Of a stretch of DNA of 31,283 bases, positions 9,002-15,727 are shown in pieces. The translations under genes were made by a program, and so were the position numbers. The notes beneath the pieces are model-generated. The model was not told where the DNA came from. It was given only the letters and a program-made list of their open reading frames with translations, and did no database searches. Source of the stretch: JAVBOD01 sp031551045 (GTDB lineage: Bacteria; Bacteroidota; Bacteroidia; Bacteroidales; UBA932); contig JAVBOD010000069.1 of assembly GCA_031551045.1 (NCBI GenBank), positions 1-31,283 of the forward strand. The letters are read 5' to 3'. Every line of letters starts with the position of its first letter. Positions within the stretch are counted from its first letter, which is position 1.

Positions 9002-10348
9002 GGTTTTTATGCGTTTTTGGTAAAGTTCGGAACGTATTTTTTTCGATAAGCTAAAAAAGTGAAAATAAGGTTTTATGCTTTTTACAAGCGGAGTTAAAGG
9101 GCGTAGCAATAACCCACTGATTATTAATGTAATTATCGATATTATTTTGAGTTCCCACGAAGGTACAAAACAAAGTAATAAGGTAATTAATACGGGGTAG
9201 TAAAGCAAGGATGCAAAAAGCCAGACGGCATATTTCACAGACAAAATAAATTGCGGATCTTTTATTTTCGGCAAAACTAAGCGTGGCGCCAATAGCGGTA
9301 GCCAATGCGGAAGTTTCAGAAATGGATAAATAATTATCAGTAACAAAGCAGCCATGCCGCGGAATAGCCATGAAAGCAGAGCGGGGCGCTTTTTACGAAC
9401 GACAGCGTCGTTGATTCCGTGTATATTCAACGCTGTATAATAATCGTCCGTAGATGCTTGCAGCGTTTTCATGCTTTCCGGGCCGGTTTCCGCAAGCTTA
9501 TTCAGTTGTTGGGTGTAGTGTTGTTGCAACACGAAACGATTATAATGATTGTTTCGTTTTCCGAGTGTTTTTAACTCATCGCACTCGCAAAGTTCGAAAA
9601 CACGCATATAGGTTTCGTGGTATTCCGTGGCCTCTATGTTAATAATTAACGGCAGTAAGCCTGCTCGCACCCGGCGGCACAATTCAAGATAGGCTTGGGC
9701 CGGATTTTCCTGGTAAAGGCCGAGTAAAGGCGACAAGGGAATGGGCGTGCCGAATTGAACCAACAGCTCGGCGTTCCGTTCTTTCTTGTCGGTATAATCA
9801 ATACCCACCGGCACAACCTGCAAATCCAAGCTGAAGTTTGTGGCTTGCTCCGACATAAATGCTATGCGTGCAAAGCCTTTTTTGAAAGGGAATAAATTTT
9901 TATGCGGGTTGAAAGCGCCTTCGGGAAACATGGCCATAGCTTTCCGGTTGCGCAATACGTCCACCGCCCGCTGGAATGCCGTATCGTTTTGCTCCATATT
10001 TTCCATGCCGTCGCGCGGTCGGTAAATCGGCATAATCTTCAAAAAATAGAGTAGGGAGGCCACTTTCGGATTTTTGAAAATATCGGCGCGCGCCATAAAC
10101 GTAACCGGTTTATTTACGCCGTATAAAATTCCTAAAGCATCCATCAATGCATTTTGGTGATTGGCAAGGAAGATAACCGGTTTGTCCTTAGGGATCGAAT
10201 GGCGATCACGTACCGTAAAACGCCGGTAGAACAAATAGTGAAACAAGCGGACAAAAGCATATAAACAAGAGTAACCCCAACGGCTCCCTATATTCCCCGA
10301 AGGGGGGCTTTTGAGAGGGTTGGTTTTTATAGGGGTGGTAGCTGCCAT
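7640..10348 (-). CDS. Fused ORF: PlsC-type lysophospholipid acyltransferase joined to BamA-like outer membrane barrel
   Basis: One uninterrupted 902-codon frame. Residues 1-449 form a membrane-bound acyltransferase of the PlsC/LPLAT superfamily: catalytic NHQNALMD at 63-70 (the H-x5-D subfamily form), FPEG at 141-144, and hydrophobic segments at about 330-352 and 380-425. It probably acylates a lysophospholipid or glycerol phosphate at the inner membrane. Residues 450-902 begin with what looks like a complete signal peptide (MNTLKKLLLATALCMLSL, then SLWAQ) and continue as a BamA/TamA-type surface-antigen barrel ending in Phe. A cytoplasmic/inner-membrane enzyme and an outer-membrane barrel are not expected on one chain. 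The fusion may be a lost stop, a one-base indel, or translational coupling with an internal start at 9001. Residues 5-20 derive from a palindrome-like sequence, so the exact start is uncertain. Confidence 0.75.
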   Translation of the reverse strand: MAATTPIKTNPLKSPPSGNIGSRWGYSCLYAFVRLFHYLFYRRFTVRDRHSIPKDKPVIFLANHQNALMDALGILYGVNKPVTFMARADIFKNPKVASLLYFLKIMPIYRPRDGMENMEQNDTAFQRAVDVLRNRKAMAMFPEGAFNPHKNLFPFKKGFARIAFMSEQATNFSLDLQVVPVGIDYTDKKERNAELLVQFGTPIPLSPLLGLYQENPAQAYLELCRRVRAGLLPLIINIEATEYHETYMRVFELCECDELKTLGKRNNHYNRFVLQQHYTQQLNKLAETGPESMKTLQASTDDYYTALNIHGINDAVVRKKRPALLSWLFRGMAALLLIIIYPFLKLPHWLPLLAPRLVLPKIKDPQFILSVKYAVWLFASLLYYPVLITLLLCFVPSWELKIISIITLIISGLLLRPLTPLVKSIKPYFHFFSLSKKIRSELYQKRIKTMNTLKKLLLATALCMLSLSLWAQEETDKPKERVKEKFSFGVLPTIAYDADLGFQYGGLVSLYDYRKPVRYPDYRQMWKVEISRYTKGSGTNQVYYDAKNILPYGLRLVANLAYITEQRLDFFGFNGYQSTFNPDYIDDTSPDYISRAFYGHERNQLRFNTDLIGHLPFKNTYWLAGFGIFHTDVSTVDINKLNKGEDDDKKLPDVPLLYDNYVTWGLIPQSEKDGGFSNYLKIGALYDTRDMEANASHGIWAEATLTYVPSFLFNDGVNYLKAELAFRHYLTFIPDKLTFAYRLMYQGTLAGHTPFYMQPYMINAYSPMTKLDGLGGARSMRGVMRNRVVGDGYVLGNAELRWKMFRTIIAKQNFYFALHAFADAGMVVQQLDYDKSLVSQADAARYFNYTDYSSHDGIHPAAGLSLRIAMNENFILAIDYGFPFNKQDGQGGGLFINIGNLF

Positions 10349-10365
10349 TTCATATTGATTACAGG

Positions 10366-10397
10366 GATTTGATAATTTTTTAAAAATTTGTCAAATC
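10366..10397. repeat. Hairpin repeat (AGATTTGACAAATTT family), copy 1
   Basis: Two 16-base arms abut (10366-10381 and 10382-10397) and pair at 14 of 16 positions. The sequence AGATTTGACAAATTT on the minus strand here is the same as the left arm of the hairpin at 31090-31122. It lies 18 bp upstream of the acyltransferase ATG. Confidence 0.6.
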
Positions 10398-10428
10398 TAA
10401 TTTTTCTTTTCTCTTCCTTTTTTCTTCC

Positions 10429-10503
10429 TGTCATTCTGAACGAAGTGAAGAATCTGAATATAACGTCAAAAGAAATAGCTTCTTCTCTTCGTTCAGAATG
10501 ACA
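10429..10503. repeat. REP-like palindrome, element A
   Basis: 22-base arms TGTCATTCTGAACGAAGTGAAG (10429-10450) and its complement (10482-10503) match at 21 of 22 positions around a 31-base centre. Related elements occur at 27241, 29019 and 29761. It lies downstream of the symporter gene. Confidence 0.85.
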
Positions 10504-10558
10504 AAATTCGCTTCATCCTTGTACCTTTTACCTGCTTTCCCGCAAGGCGGGACACATT

Positions 10559-11491
10559 CTACTTCAATCCTTTCCAACGCCAGAATCCGGCTAAGGCCGA
10601 ACCGGCAATAATATGCCAGATAGCCCACCATGCCGCAATAAAGGCCATGCCGCCAATCTGCAAATCGGGAGGAAATATTTTCGGATTAAAAATCAGGGCC
10701 AGCGCCAGTCCCGAATTTTGAATGCCCGTTTCAATAGTGATGGTGCGGCAATTGTTCTGAGTTAAACGAAAGCCCTTAGCAAACCAATAGGCCGAAAACA
10801 TGGCCAGCGCATTATGGATAAGTACAATGAAAAATATCAACGAAATATATTTTACAAAGTAGGCGTAGTTATTCCGGAAAGCCATGATGACAAACAGCGC
10901 GAAAATTGCCATGGAGATAATGTTTATGGGCCTTTTCACTTTTTCTATAAAGTGCGGAAATTTATAAGAGATAAAAATACCCAGCACAATGGGAATACCC
11001 AACAGAATAAATACCGTACGCGCCACATCTATTAATTCGATTTCGATGGGCACGTTGAATGGCGAAGTACTCATGTAAAGTTTTCCATAAAGTTCGAAAT
11101 TCAATGGTGTCATCACCACCGCCAGAATGGTTCCGATAGCCGTAAGCCCCACCGCCAGCGCGGTATTTCCGCGGGCAAGCTTGGTAATGAAATTCGATAC
11201 GTTTCCACCCGGGCAGGAAGCTACCAAAATAGCGCCGAACGCTACGCCGGGCGTAATAAAACTTCCGAGCAACCATACGGCGATGAATGTAATCAGCGGT
11301 AATAATACAAATTGAGCAACAAGCCCTATAATCACTTCTTTCGGGCGGGTAAAAGTGTCTTTCATATTTTTCCACTTGATATCCAATGCTACGCCGAACA
11401 TGATAAAACCGATGGCGATATTCATAAAAAGGAGCCCTCCGGAGCTGAAATTCAGGCGAACACTGTCAAGTACCGATAAAGATTCGTACAC
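10559..11491 (-). CDS. Bile acid:sodium symporter family (BASS) transporter
   Basis: Inner membrane secondary transporter of 310 residues, the typical length of the family, with about nine to ten hydrophobic segments spread along the chain. The family's two conserved crossover regions are visible: SCPGGNVSNF near residue 92-101 and ETGIQNSGLALAL near 255-267, which in characterised members form the sodium and substrate sites. Substrates of bacterial BASS proteins vary (bile acids, pantoate, pyruvate-like organic acids), so no specific substrate is assigned. It is monocistronic on the minus strand, divergent from rnpB. A -7-like TATCTTTG on the minus strand (11534-11541) lies 43 bp before the start codon. 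Confidence 0.92.
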   Translation of the reverse strand: MYESLSVLDSVRLNFSSGGLLFMNIAIGFIMFGVALDIKWKNMKDTFTRPKEVIIGLVAQFVLLPLITFIAVWLLGSFITPGVAFGAILVASCPGGNVSNFITKLARGNTALAVGLTAIGTILAVVMTPLNFELYGKLYMSTSPFNVPIEIELIDVARTVFILLGIPIVLGIFISYKFPHFIEKVKRPINIISMAIFALFVIMAFRNNYAYFVKYISLIFFIVLIHNALAMFSAYWFAKGFRLTQNNCRTITIETGIQNSGLALALIFNPKIFPPDLQIGGMAFIAAWWAIWHIIAGSALAGFWRWKGLK

Positions 11492-11533
11492 AATAATAGA
11501 TTTTAAATTATTACAAATTGTTTAAACACTGTA

Positions 11534-11541
11534 CAAAGATA
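11534..11541 (-). promoter_or_regulatory. Candidate -7 element for the BASS transporter gene
   Basis: TATCTTTG on the minus strand fits the Bacteroidota TAnnTTTG consensus and sits between the divergent rnpB and transporter genes. No convincing -33 TTTG is seen. Confidence 0.45.
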
Positions 11542-11592
11542 ATATAAATAGCCAATCCGCATTATTTTTATCTGATTTTTAAATGAAAAAGC

Positions 11593-11600
11593 TACCTTTG
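11593..11600 (+). promoter_or_regulatory. -7 promoter element of rnpB
   Basis: TACCTTTG is a perfect TAnnTTTG element located 11 bp upstream of the first base of the P1 stem of the RNase P RNA, the spacing expected for the transcription start. Confidence 0.7.
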
Positions 11601-11611
11601 CGGCGATTATT

Positions 11612-11954
11612 CCGGTGCGCTGTTCTATCGCTGCCGCTGCGCCAAAACGTAGCGGTGGAGGAAAGTCCGGACAAGACAGAGCGCTGCGCTGTGGAAAGCA
11701 CAGGTAGCCGTGAGGTTAGGGAGCACGTAACAGAAAATAACCGCCACGCCGCAAGGCGCGGTAAGGGTGAAAAGGCGGGGTAAGAGCCCACCATTCCGGT
11801 GGCGACATCCGGATTTGTACGTACCCGCAGCTTGCAAGGCCATGTATACCGGCAGTTGTAGGGTGGCTCGCCCGATGCCGGGGGGTAGGCCGCATAGATA
11901 AATGATAGAATCCCGATTGTTTCGGGAACAGAATCCGGCTTACAGGCGCACCGG
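11612..11954 (+). ncRNA. rnpB: RNase P RNA (bacterial class A)
   Basis: Catalytic RNA that matures tRNA 5' ends. The universally conserved GAGGAAAGTCCGGAC lies around 11658-11672, and the partner ACAGAA-type motif and 3' conserved GAATCCGGCTTACAGG are present. The ends were set by helix P1: CCGGTGCGC at 11612-11620 pairs perfectly with GCGCACCGG at 11946-11954, giving about 343 nt. Short open frames that overlap it on both strands have no protein-like features and are shadows of the RNA gene. A promoter element is 11 bp upstream and a strong hairpin terminator follows. Confidence 0.96.
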
Positions 11955-11961
11955 TTTTTAT

Positions 11962-11987
11962 AAAAGCCCCTTGAAAAAGGGGCTTTT
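11962..11987 (+). terminator. Terminator of rnpB
   Basis: Perfect 11-bp stem AAAAGCCCCTT/AAGGGGCTTTT with a GAAA tetraloop, beginning 7 bp after the RNA's P1 helix and ending in a T run. This is a clear intrinsic terminator. The remaining sequence up to 12160 contains no convincing gene. Confidence 0.9.
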
Positions 11988-12160
11988 GCTATACTATAGC
12001 TTTGATAAATTTATTACATTTGAAAGGTTGTTGAAATTTGCCGATAGTGTTTGTTATTGCCGTGGCTTTAAAGCAATGGATTATATTCATTACCATAAAC
12101 CTCCGTTGACGGGATAAAGAAACAAAATTCCGTAAAGAACAGCATAGCGGCAGCAATAAC

Positions 12161-12817
12161 TTATCCGTTCACTTTCTTGTAATCGGCTAAAAAAGTCGCT
12201 AACCCACTGTCTGTCAATGGATGTTTGAGTAATCCGAGGATGGCGCTCAGCGGACAGGTAGCCACGTCGGCGCCGGCTTGCAGGCACTGGATAATGTGCA
12301 ACGTGTGGCGTATCGAGGCGGCCAGCACTTGTGTGCCGTAGCCGTAATATTGGTACACCTCTACGATTTGACGCACCAAGTCCACGCCATCGGTCGAAAT
12401 ATCGTCGAGCCGGCCTACGAACGGCGAAACATACGTGGCTCCGGCTTTGGCTGCCAATAATGCCTGGCCTACCGAAAAAACCAAGGTACAATTAGTTTTT
12501 ACACATTTTTGGCTAAAATATTTCACGGCTTTGATACCTTCTTTGGTACAAGGCAGTTTCACGGTAATTTGCGGGTGCAGCGCGGCTAATTCTTCGCCTT
12601 CGCGAATCATACCTTCATAATCGGTAGCAATCACTTCGGCGCTTACGTCGCCGTCCACAATGTTGCAAATATCCAGATAGTGCTGCTTGATATTAGCCTC
12701 GCCCTTAATGCCTTCTTTGGCCATAAGCGAGGGGTTGGTAGTCACTCCGTCGAGTACGCCCAAGTCTTGCGCCTCGCGGATTTGCTGCAAATTAGCGGTG
12801 TCAATAAAAAATTTCAT
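12161..12817 (-). CDS. fsa: Fructose-6-phosphate aldolase / small transaldolase-family enzyme
   Basis: Cytoplasmic class I aldolase of 218 residues, the length of the short TalC/FSA branch rather than full-length transaldolase (about 320). Visible family features: [16 protein letters not shown] start, [13 protein letters not shown] (about 24-36), the Schiff-base lysine at 87 in TVKLPCT, and the C-terminal [22 protein letters not shown] segment. Members either cleave fructose 6-phosphate to dihydroxyacetone plus glyceraldehyde 3-phosphate or act as transaldolase; in Bacteroidota they usually serve as the pentose-phosphate transaldolase. Sequence alone does not settle which. The gene stands alone; a TACCTTTG -7 element lies 23 bp upstream. 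Confidence 0.93.
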   Translation of the reverse strand: MKFFIDTANLQQIREAQDLGVLDGVTTNPSLMAKEGIKGEANIKQHYLDICNIVDGDVSAEVIATDYEGMIREGEELAALHPQITVKLPCTKEGIKAVKYFSQKCVKTNCTLVFSVGQALLAAKAGATYVSPFVGRLDDISTDGVDLVRQIVEVYQYYGYGTQVLAASIRHTLHIIQCLQAGADVATCPLSAILGLLKHPLTDSGLATFLADYKKVNG

Positions 12818-12840
12818 ATTTTGTATGCTTTACTTGGAAG

Positions 12841-12848
12841 CAAAGGTA
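12841..12848 (-). promoter_or_regulatory. Candidate -7 element for the aldolase gene
   Basis: TACCTTTG on the minus strand, 23 bp before the start codon, is identical to the rnpB -7 element. A TTTG lies 15 bp further upstream, shorter than the usual spacer of about 19-20. Confidence 0.55.
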
Positions 12849-12941
12849 AGCGGTTTTTGAGGACAAATATGCGCTTCGTTAATAACTTTTGATAAAAAGT
12901 ATAAACTACTATTACACAAGTATTAATCGTGCATATTTTTT

Positions 12942-13154
12942 TTAAAATAAAGTTGGGTGGTCTTCTTCCGATTTGCGTAAAATGGTGGCAATAATCGTTT
13001 CGCGAAAGAACTTGGCTTGATTGGTAATTTTATATTTTTTACAAAAACCGTGAATAGCTTCTATTTCCGCATCATTAAATACCAAAGTTTTACGATGCGT
13101 GCGTACCGATTTGCGTGTGAGAGGCGCCGATGTTGGTTTGTGTTTGCTTTTCAC
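12942..13154 (-). CDS. Small basic protein, probable ribbon-helix-helix-like, GTG start
   Basis: 70 residues: an N-terminal Lys/Arg/Thr-rich tail (1-24), then KTLVFNDAEIEAIHGFCKKY and ITNQAKFFRETIIATILRK. This reads as a beta strand followed by two amphipathic helices, the layout of ribbon-helix-helix DNA-binding proteins, and ends in an acidic/hydrophobic DHPTLF tail. Similar short proteins are common and uncharacterised in Bacteroidales. The only usable start in frame is GTG at 13152-13154; there is no internal ATG. It is separated from the aldolase gene by 124 bp and divergent from the thioesterase gene. A DNA-binding role is inference; it could regulate one of these neighbours or itself. 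Confidence 0.65.
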   Translation of the reverse strand: MKSKHKPTSAPLTRKSVRTHRKTLVFNDAEIEAIHGFCKKYKITNQAKFFRETIIATILRKSEEDHPTLF

Positions 13155-13195
13155 GTGAATTATTGGATAATTGATTTTGCAAAGAAACCATTTTT

Positions 13196-13227
13196 TTTGT
13201 AATTACTATGAATTTTATCTATATTTG
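13196..13227 (+). promoter_or_regulatory. Bacteroidota-type promoter of the thioesterase gene
   Basis: TTTG at 13196-13199 and TATATTTG at 13220-13227, 20 bp apart, match the -33 TTTG / -7 TAnnTTTG consensus with normal spacing, 38 bp before the ATG at 13266. This is the best complete promoter in the window. Confidence 0.75.
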
Positions 13228-13265
13228 CTTAGATATACCGAACTAATTTTTTAAGCCTTAAAATA

Positions 13266-13676
13266 ATGATAAATTCTGAAACACAGCTACGTGTACACTA
13301 CTACGAGACAGACACCATGGGGTATGTTCACCATTCTAATTATATCCGTTATTTTGAAACGGCCCGTACCGAAATGTTCCGGCAATACGGTATCAGCTAT
13401 GCCGAAATGGAAGCCAATGGGGTGATGATGCCGGTTATACGTACCGAATGCCGCTATATACAACCTGCCCGCTTCGACGAATTGCTGACCGTATGCGTGA
13501 CAATGAAAGAAATGCCGGCTGCCCGTATGCGCCTGTACTATGAAATTACGAACGAAGAACGGAAGATAATATGCGAAGGGATGGTCGAATTAGTGTTTGT
13601 CAACGGTAATTCGCGCCGCCCGTGCCGTGTGCCGGAAAACGTAGCGGAAGCGCTGAAACCATATTTCGAACGATGA
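13266..13676 (+). CDS. Acyl-CoA thioesterase, YbgC/FadM (4HBT) hotdog family
   Basis: Cytoplasmic thioester hydrolase of 136 residues, a normal single-hotdog length. The active-site signature is clear: YYETDTMGYVHHSNYIRYFETAR, with the catalytic Asp at about 16 (ETDTMG) and the HSNY turn before the hotdog helix. It is followed by PARFDELL and the central strands. Substrate is likely an acyl-CoA or acyl-ACP; in E. coli YbgC is linked to the Tol-Pal region and phospholipid metabolism, which is not the context here. The next gene downstream, on the same strand after 79 bp, encodes cardiolipin synthase, so a link to membrane lipid supply is plausible but unproven. Confidence 0.9.
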   Translation: MINSETQLRVHYYETDTMGYVHHSNYIRYFETARTEMFRQYGISYAEMEANGVMMPVIRTECRYIQPARFDELLTVCVTMKEMPAARMRLYYEITNEERKIICEGMVELVFVNGNSRRPCRVPENVAEALKPYFER

Positions 13677-13723
13677 ATGGAATTTAGTTTCAGGTTTTAC
13701 TATTGGCGCTTAAAATATGAAAC

Positions 13724-13755
13724 TATAAACTTTAAACTTTAAACTTTAAACAAAC
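13724..13755 (+). repeat. Heptanucleotide tandem repeat (TTTAAAC) abutting the cardiolipin synthase start
   Basis: Three exact TTTAAAC units (13731-13737, 13738-13744, 13745-13751) are preceded by a variant TATAAAC (13724-13730) and followed by AAAC directly before the ATG. The array occupies the ribosome-binding region, so copy-number change would alter the leader. Confidence 0.9.
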
Positions 13756-15219
13756 ATGGCATTGGGCTTATTCATAATCAATAATTGGGCATACCTTCTG
13801 CTGGCTATTTATTTTGCCATCGCGGTTTATAACTGTGTATTGATCGTATTGAATAAACTCGACCCGGTAAAAACCATGTCGTGGGTTATTGTAATGCTGC
13901 TGTTACCTTATGTGGGTGTTTTTTTATATTACTTTTTCGGGCAAAATTTCAGAAAGAATAAAATATTCAGTAGAAAGGGGTTACGTGATGTTAAGTTTAT
14001 TGATCTTTTAAGCCGGCAACAAATCCTGCAAATCAAATCAGGGAACTGGGGCGACTTGCCTTATGAAGAGAAATATAAAAATCTTATAACCCTGCTGATA
14101 AAGAATAGTAAGGCGATACTTACATCGAGCAATGAGGTAACGCTCTTTTTTAATGGTGTCAGCACTTTTGAGGCGATGAAAAAAGCTATCTCCGAGGCCA
14201 AAAACAGTATTCATTTAGAGTCGTACATTATTGAAAATGACAAAATAGGCAACGAATTCAAAGATTTGCTGCTACAAAAGGCGGCCGAAGGCGTTGAAGT
14301 GCGTGTGATATACGACGATGTGGGAAGTTGGAGCCTTTCACATTCCTACATTCAATCTCTGAAAAAAGGAGGCGCCGAAATTTATCCATTCTCAAAAGTG
14401 ACTTTTCCGTGGCTCACCAGCCGCGTGAACTACCGCAATCATCGGAAGATATTAGTGGTGGACGGGAAAATAGGTTTTACAGGCGGCATTAACATCGCCG
14501 ACCGCTATGCTAATGGCGGCTATTTCGGCAACTGGCGCGACACGCACATGTGTATCACCGGCGAGGCCGTACACTCGTTGCAGGCCATTTTCCTGCTCGA
14601 CTGGTTTTTTGTGAGCAAAAAACAACTGGGGCAGCGTAGCCGCTATTATCCTAAAAATGAAGTTAGCAATACCTGTTTCGTCCAAATTGCGGCCTGCGGC
14701 CCCGACAGCGATTGGGCCAGCATTATGCAGACTTATTTTGCCGCTATTGCCGGCGCCAAACGACGGATTTATATTACGACGCCTTATTTCACGCCGAACG
14801 AGAGTATCCTGTCGGCCATTAAAGTGGCATCGCTCAGCGGCGTGGATGTACGCTTGATTATTCCTGCCAAATCCGATACCAAAATTACTTATTGGGGCAC
14901 GCTTTCCTACATGTCGGAACTATTGGATGCAGGAGTGAAAGTGTATCTTTTCAGCAAAGGATTTAACCACTCGAAGGTAATGGTCGTGGATGGCGAATTT
15001 GCCGCTGTAGGTTCTGCCAACATGGACAATCGCAGCTTTGAACATAATTTTGAAATATCTGCCTTAATATACGACCCTAAAATAGCGAAGGAATTGGAAA
15101 ATCAATTCATGTCCGATATTAAAAACAGCCGGTTGGTGCGCGCCCGCTGGTGGAACAAGCGCAGCAACGCCGAGAAAGTGCGCGAATCGTTTGCACGCCT
15201 GATGAGTCCGTTGTTATAA
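13756..15219 (+). CDS. cls: Cardiolipin synthase (phospholipase D superfamily)
   Basis: Inner-membrane enzyme that joins two phosphatidylglycerol molecules (or a related pair) to form cardiolipin. The 487 residues contain two N-terminal membrane helices (about 8-30 and 38-62) and two PLD phosphodiesterase motifs. The first is HRKILVVD with His229, Lys231 and Asp236; the second is HSKVMVVD with His405, Lys407 and Asp412, each followed by a Gly-rich or NMDNRS stretch. Length and architecture fit bacterial ClsA-type enzymes (about 480-500). The TTTAAAC repeat immediately before the start could affect translation. No clear terminator follows. Confidence 0.95.
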   Translation: MALGLFIINNWAYLLLAIYFAIAVYNCVLIVLNKLDPVKTMSWVIVMLLLPYVGVFLYYFFGQNFRKNKIFSRKGLRDVKFIDLLSRQQILQIKSGNWGDLPYEEKYKNLITLLIKNSKAILTSSNEVTLFFNGVSTFEAMKKAISEAKNSIHLESYIIENDKIGNEFKDLLLQKAAEGVEVRVIYDDVGSWSLSHSYIQSLKKGGAEIYPFSKVTFPWLTSRVNYRNHRKILVVDGKIGFTGGINIADRYANGGYFGNWRDTHMCITGEAVHSLQAIFLLDWFFVSKKQLGQRSRYYPKNEVSNTCFVQIAACGPDSDWASIMQTYFAAIAGAKRRIYITTPYFTPNESILSAIKVASLSGVDVRLIIPAKSDTKITYWGTLSYMSELLDAGVKVYLFSKGFNHSKVMVVDGEFAAVGSANMDNRSFEHNFEISALIYDPKIAKELENQFMSDIKNSRLVRARWWNKRSNAEKVRESFARLMSPLL

Positions 15220-15727
15220 TACGCTTCGTAGGAAATACGAACTATCCGTTTATTTTTTAGAAATTTTCATGCCGTCCTTATGGGGCTTGCTTTTCTACTG
15301 CTCTTTGTGGTAAATGTTTTCTGACTTTTTGAACAGCCTCATGAGAAAGAATATATTAACAAGGCTTTAACCGAAATTTCGATAGAATGGTTTTCTCCAA
15401 ATGCACTACCGGTTATTCCCGATAATTTTTCTTTCCGACCGAATGGCGAATTCCTCCGCAAATCTGCGACTTCATAGAGAATGATGCTATAAATTATGAT
15501 TTTTTTACAATATATAAATTATTTATTTTCAGCTTATTATCTATTCTTATAGTGTTAATATAAGATTTTAATACTACGATGTCGTTAAAAATAATTAAAT
15601 TTGCAGGTTGTGGCAAAATCTTCTTTAAAAGATACCCTTCCATGTAAATATCTTTTAACGAATGTTTTATGCGAAAACAGCAATAAAGCAACGGAAAAAT
15701 TGATTATAAATTTAAACTGTTACTTAG
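15220..15727. other. 508-bp spacer before the giant adhesin gene, with gene remnant and AT-rich leader
   Basis: The left half holds a possible decayed coding fragment (see 15331-15474). The right half (15480-15727) is very A/T-rich. TAAATTTG at 15596-15603 fits the TAnnTTTG -7 consensus and would give a leader of about 115 nt for the adhesin, but no matching -33 TTTG is at proper spacing. A 65-codon minus-strand frame here (15494-15691) lacks protein-like composition and was not accepted. Confidence 0.5.
15331..15474 (+). pseudogene. Possible remnant of a coding sequence (C-terminal tail)
   Basis: A frame of about 45 codons with no good start reads ...EISIEWFSPNALPVIPDNF... and ends at the TAG at 15472-15474. 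Its codon choice resembles neighbouring genes and differs from the AT-rich sequence on its right. It is cut upstream by a TGA at 15322. No family recognised; it may be chance. Confidence 0.25.

Noticed and set aside
11583..11843. Short open frames on both strands over the RNase P RNA
   Set aside because: They coincide with the conserved rnpB structure and have no protein-like features; the RNA explains the sequence.
12090..12491. 133-codon minus-strand frame overlapping the aldolase gene
   Set aside because: It is an out-of-frame shadow of the aldolase gene, Arg-rich, and lacks any family motif.
15494..15691. 65-codon minus-strand frame in the adhesin leader
   Set aside because: It lies in very AT-rich sequence, has no recognised family or promoter, and lies opposite the probable leader.
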